Shown here one piece after another: positions 6,151 to 6,168 of a DNA stretch of 6,168 nucleotides (positions within the stretch are counted from its first letter, which is position 1; each line of letters opens with the position of its first letter). Location of the stretch: NCBI GenBank assembly GCA_964392965.1, contig CAYMSA010000089.1:1-6168 (forward strand). The letters are read 5' to 3'. The translations under genes and the position numbers were made by a program. Source of the DNA: CAYMSA01 sp964392965 (GTDB lineage: Bacteria > Actinomycetota > Coriobacteriia > Anaerosomatales > Anaerosomataceae). Below the pieces are notes generated by a model. That model ran no database searches. It was not told the DNA's origin and saw only the letters and a list, made by a program, of their open reading frames with translations.

Positions 6151-6168
6151 GCACGGTTGGAGGAACGG

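Overview
The window is GC-rich throughout and densely coding: four protein genes fill almost all of it. One gene, cut off at the left edge, reads rightward. Three read leftward and form a single functional unit. GC-rich third positions, strict codon bias and the gene content (a KimA-type permease beside a KdpD/KdpE-like two-component system) suggest a high-GC bacterium. Actinomycetota is the most natural guess, but the sequence does not prove it.

Positions 2-1675 (+) hold the C-terminal 557 residues of a DUF255/YyaL (SPATA20-like) protein: the alpha/alpha-toroid part with all the family motifs, but without the N-terminal thioredoxin-like domain and start, which lie off the window. Its 3' end overlaps by 102 nt the tail of a convergent gene.

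Positions 1574-3679 (-) encode a KimA-type potassium transporter of the APC/KUP superfamily. The K+-site residues known from Bacillus subtilis KimA are conserved, and there is an unusual 79-residue hydrophilic C-terminal extension. Upstream, a 188-nt gap (3680-3867) carries a tandem pair of 11-bp direct repeats (a plausible OmpR/PhoB-family response-regulator site), a 6-bp-stem hairpin and a Shine-Dalgarno sequence.

Positions 3868-4575 (-) encode a KdpE-like OmpR-family response regulator. Positions 4572-6137 (-) encode a short KdpD-like sensor kinase: a four-helix DUF4118 membrane domain, a GAF-like region, HisKA and HATPase, with no N-terminal KdpD/Usp part. Kinase and regulator overlap as ATGA and are surely co-translated. 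A -10-like TACGCT lies 7 nt before the kinase ATG, which suggests a leaderless transcript.

Read together, the leftward genes look like a potassium-homeostasis module: a mini-KdpD/KdpE pair next to, and probably controlling, a KimA-type K+ importer. No KdpFABC pump is seen in this window. This regulatory link is inferred from gene order and from the tandem repeat. No RNA genes, mobile elements, CRISPR arrays or origins were seen.
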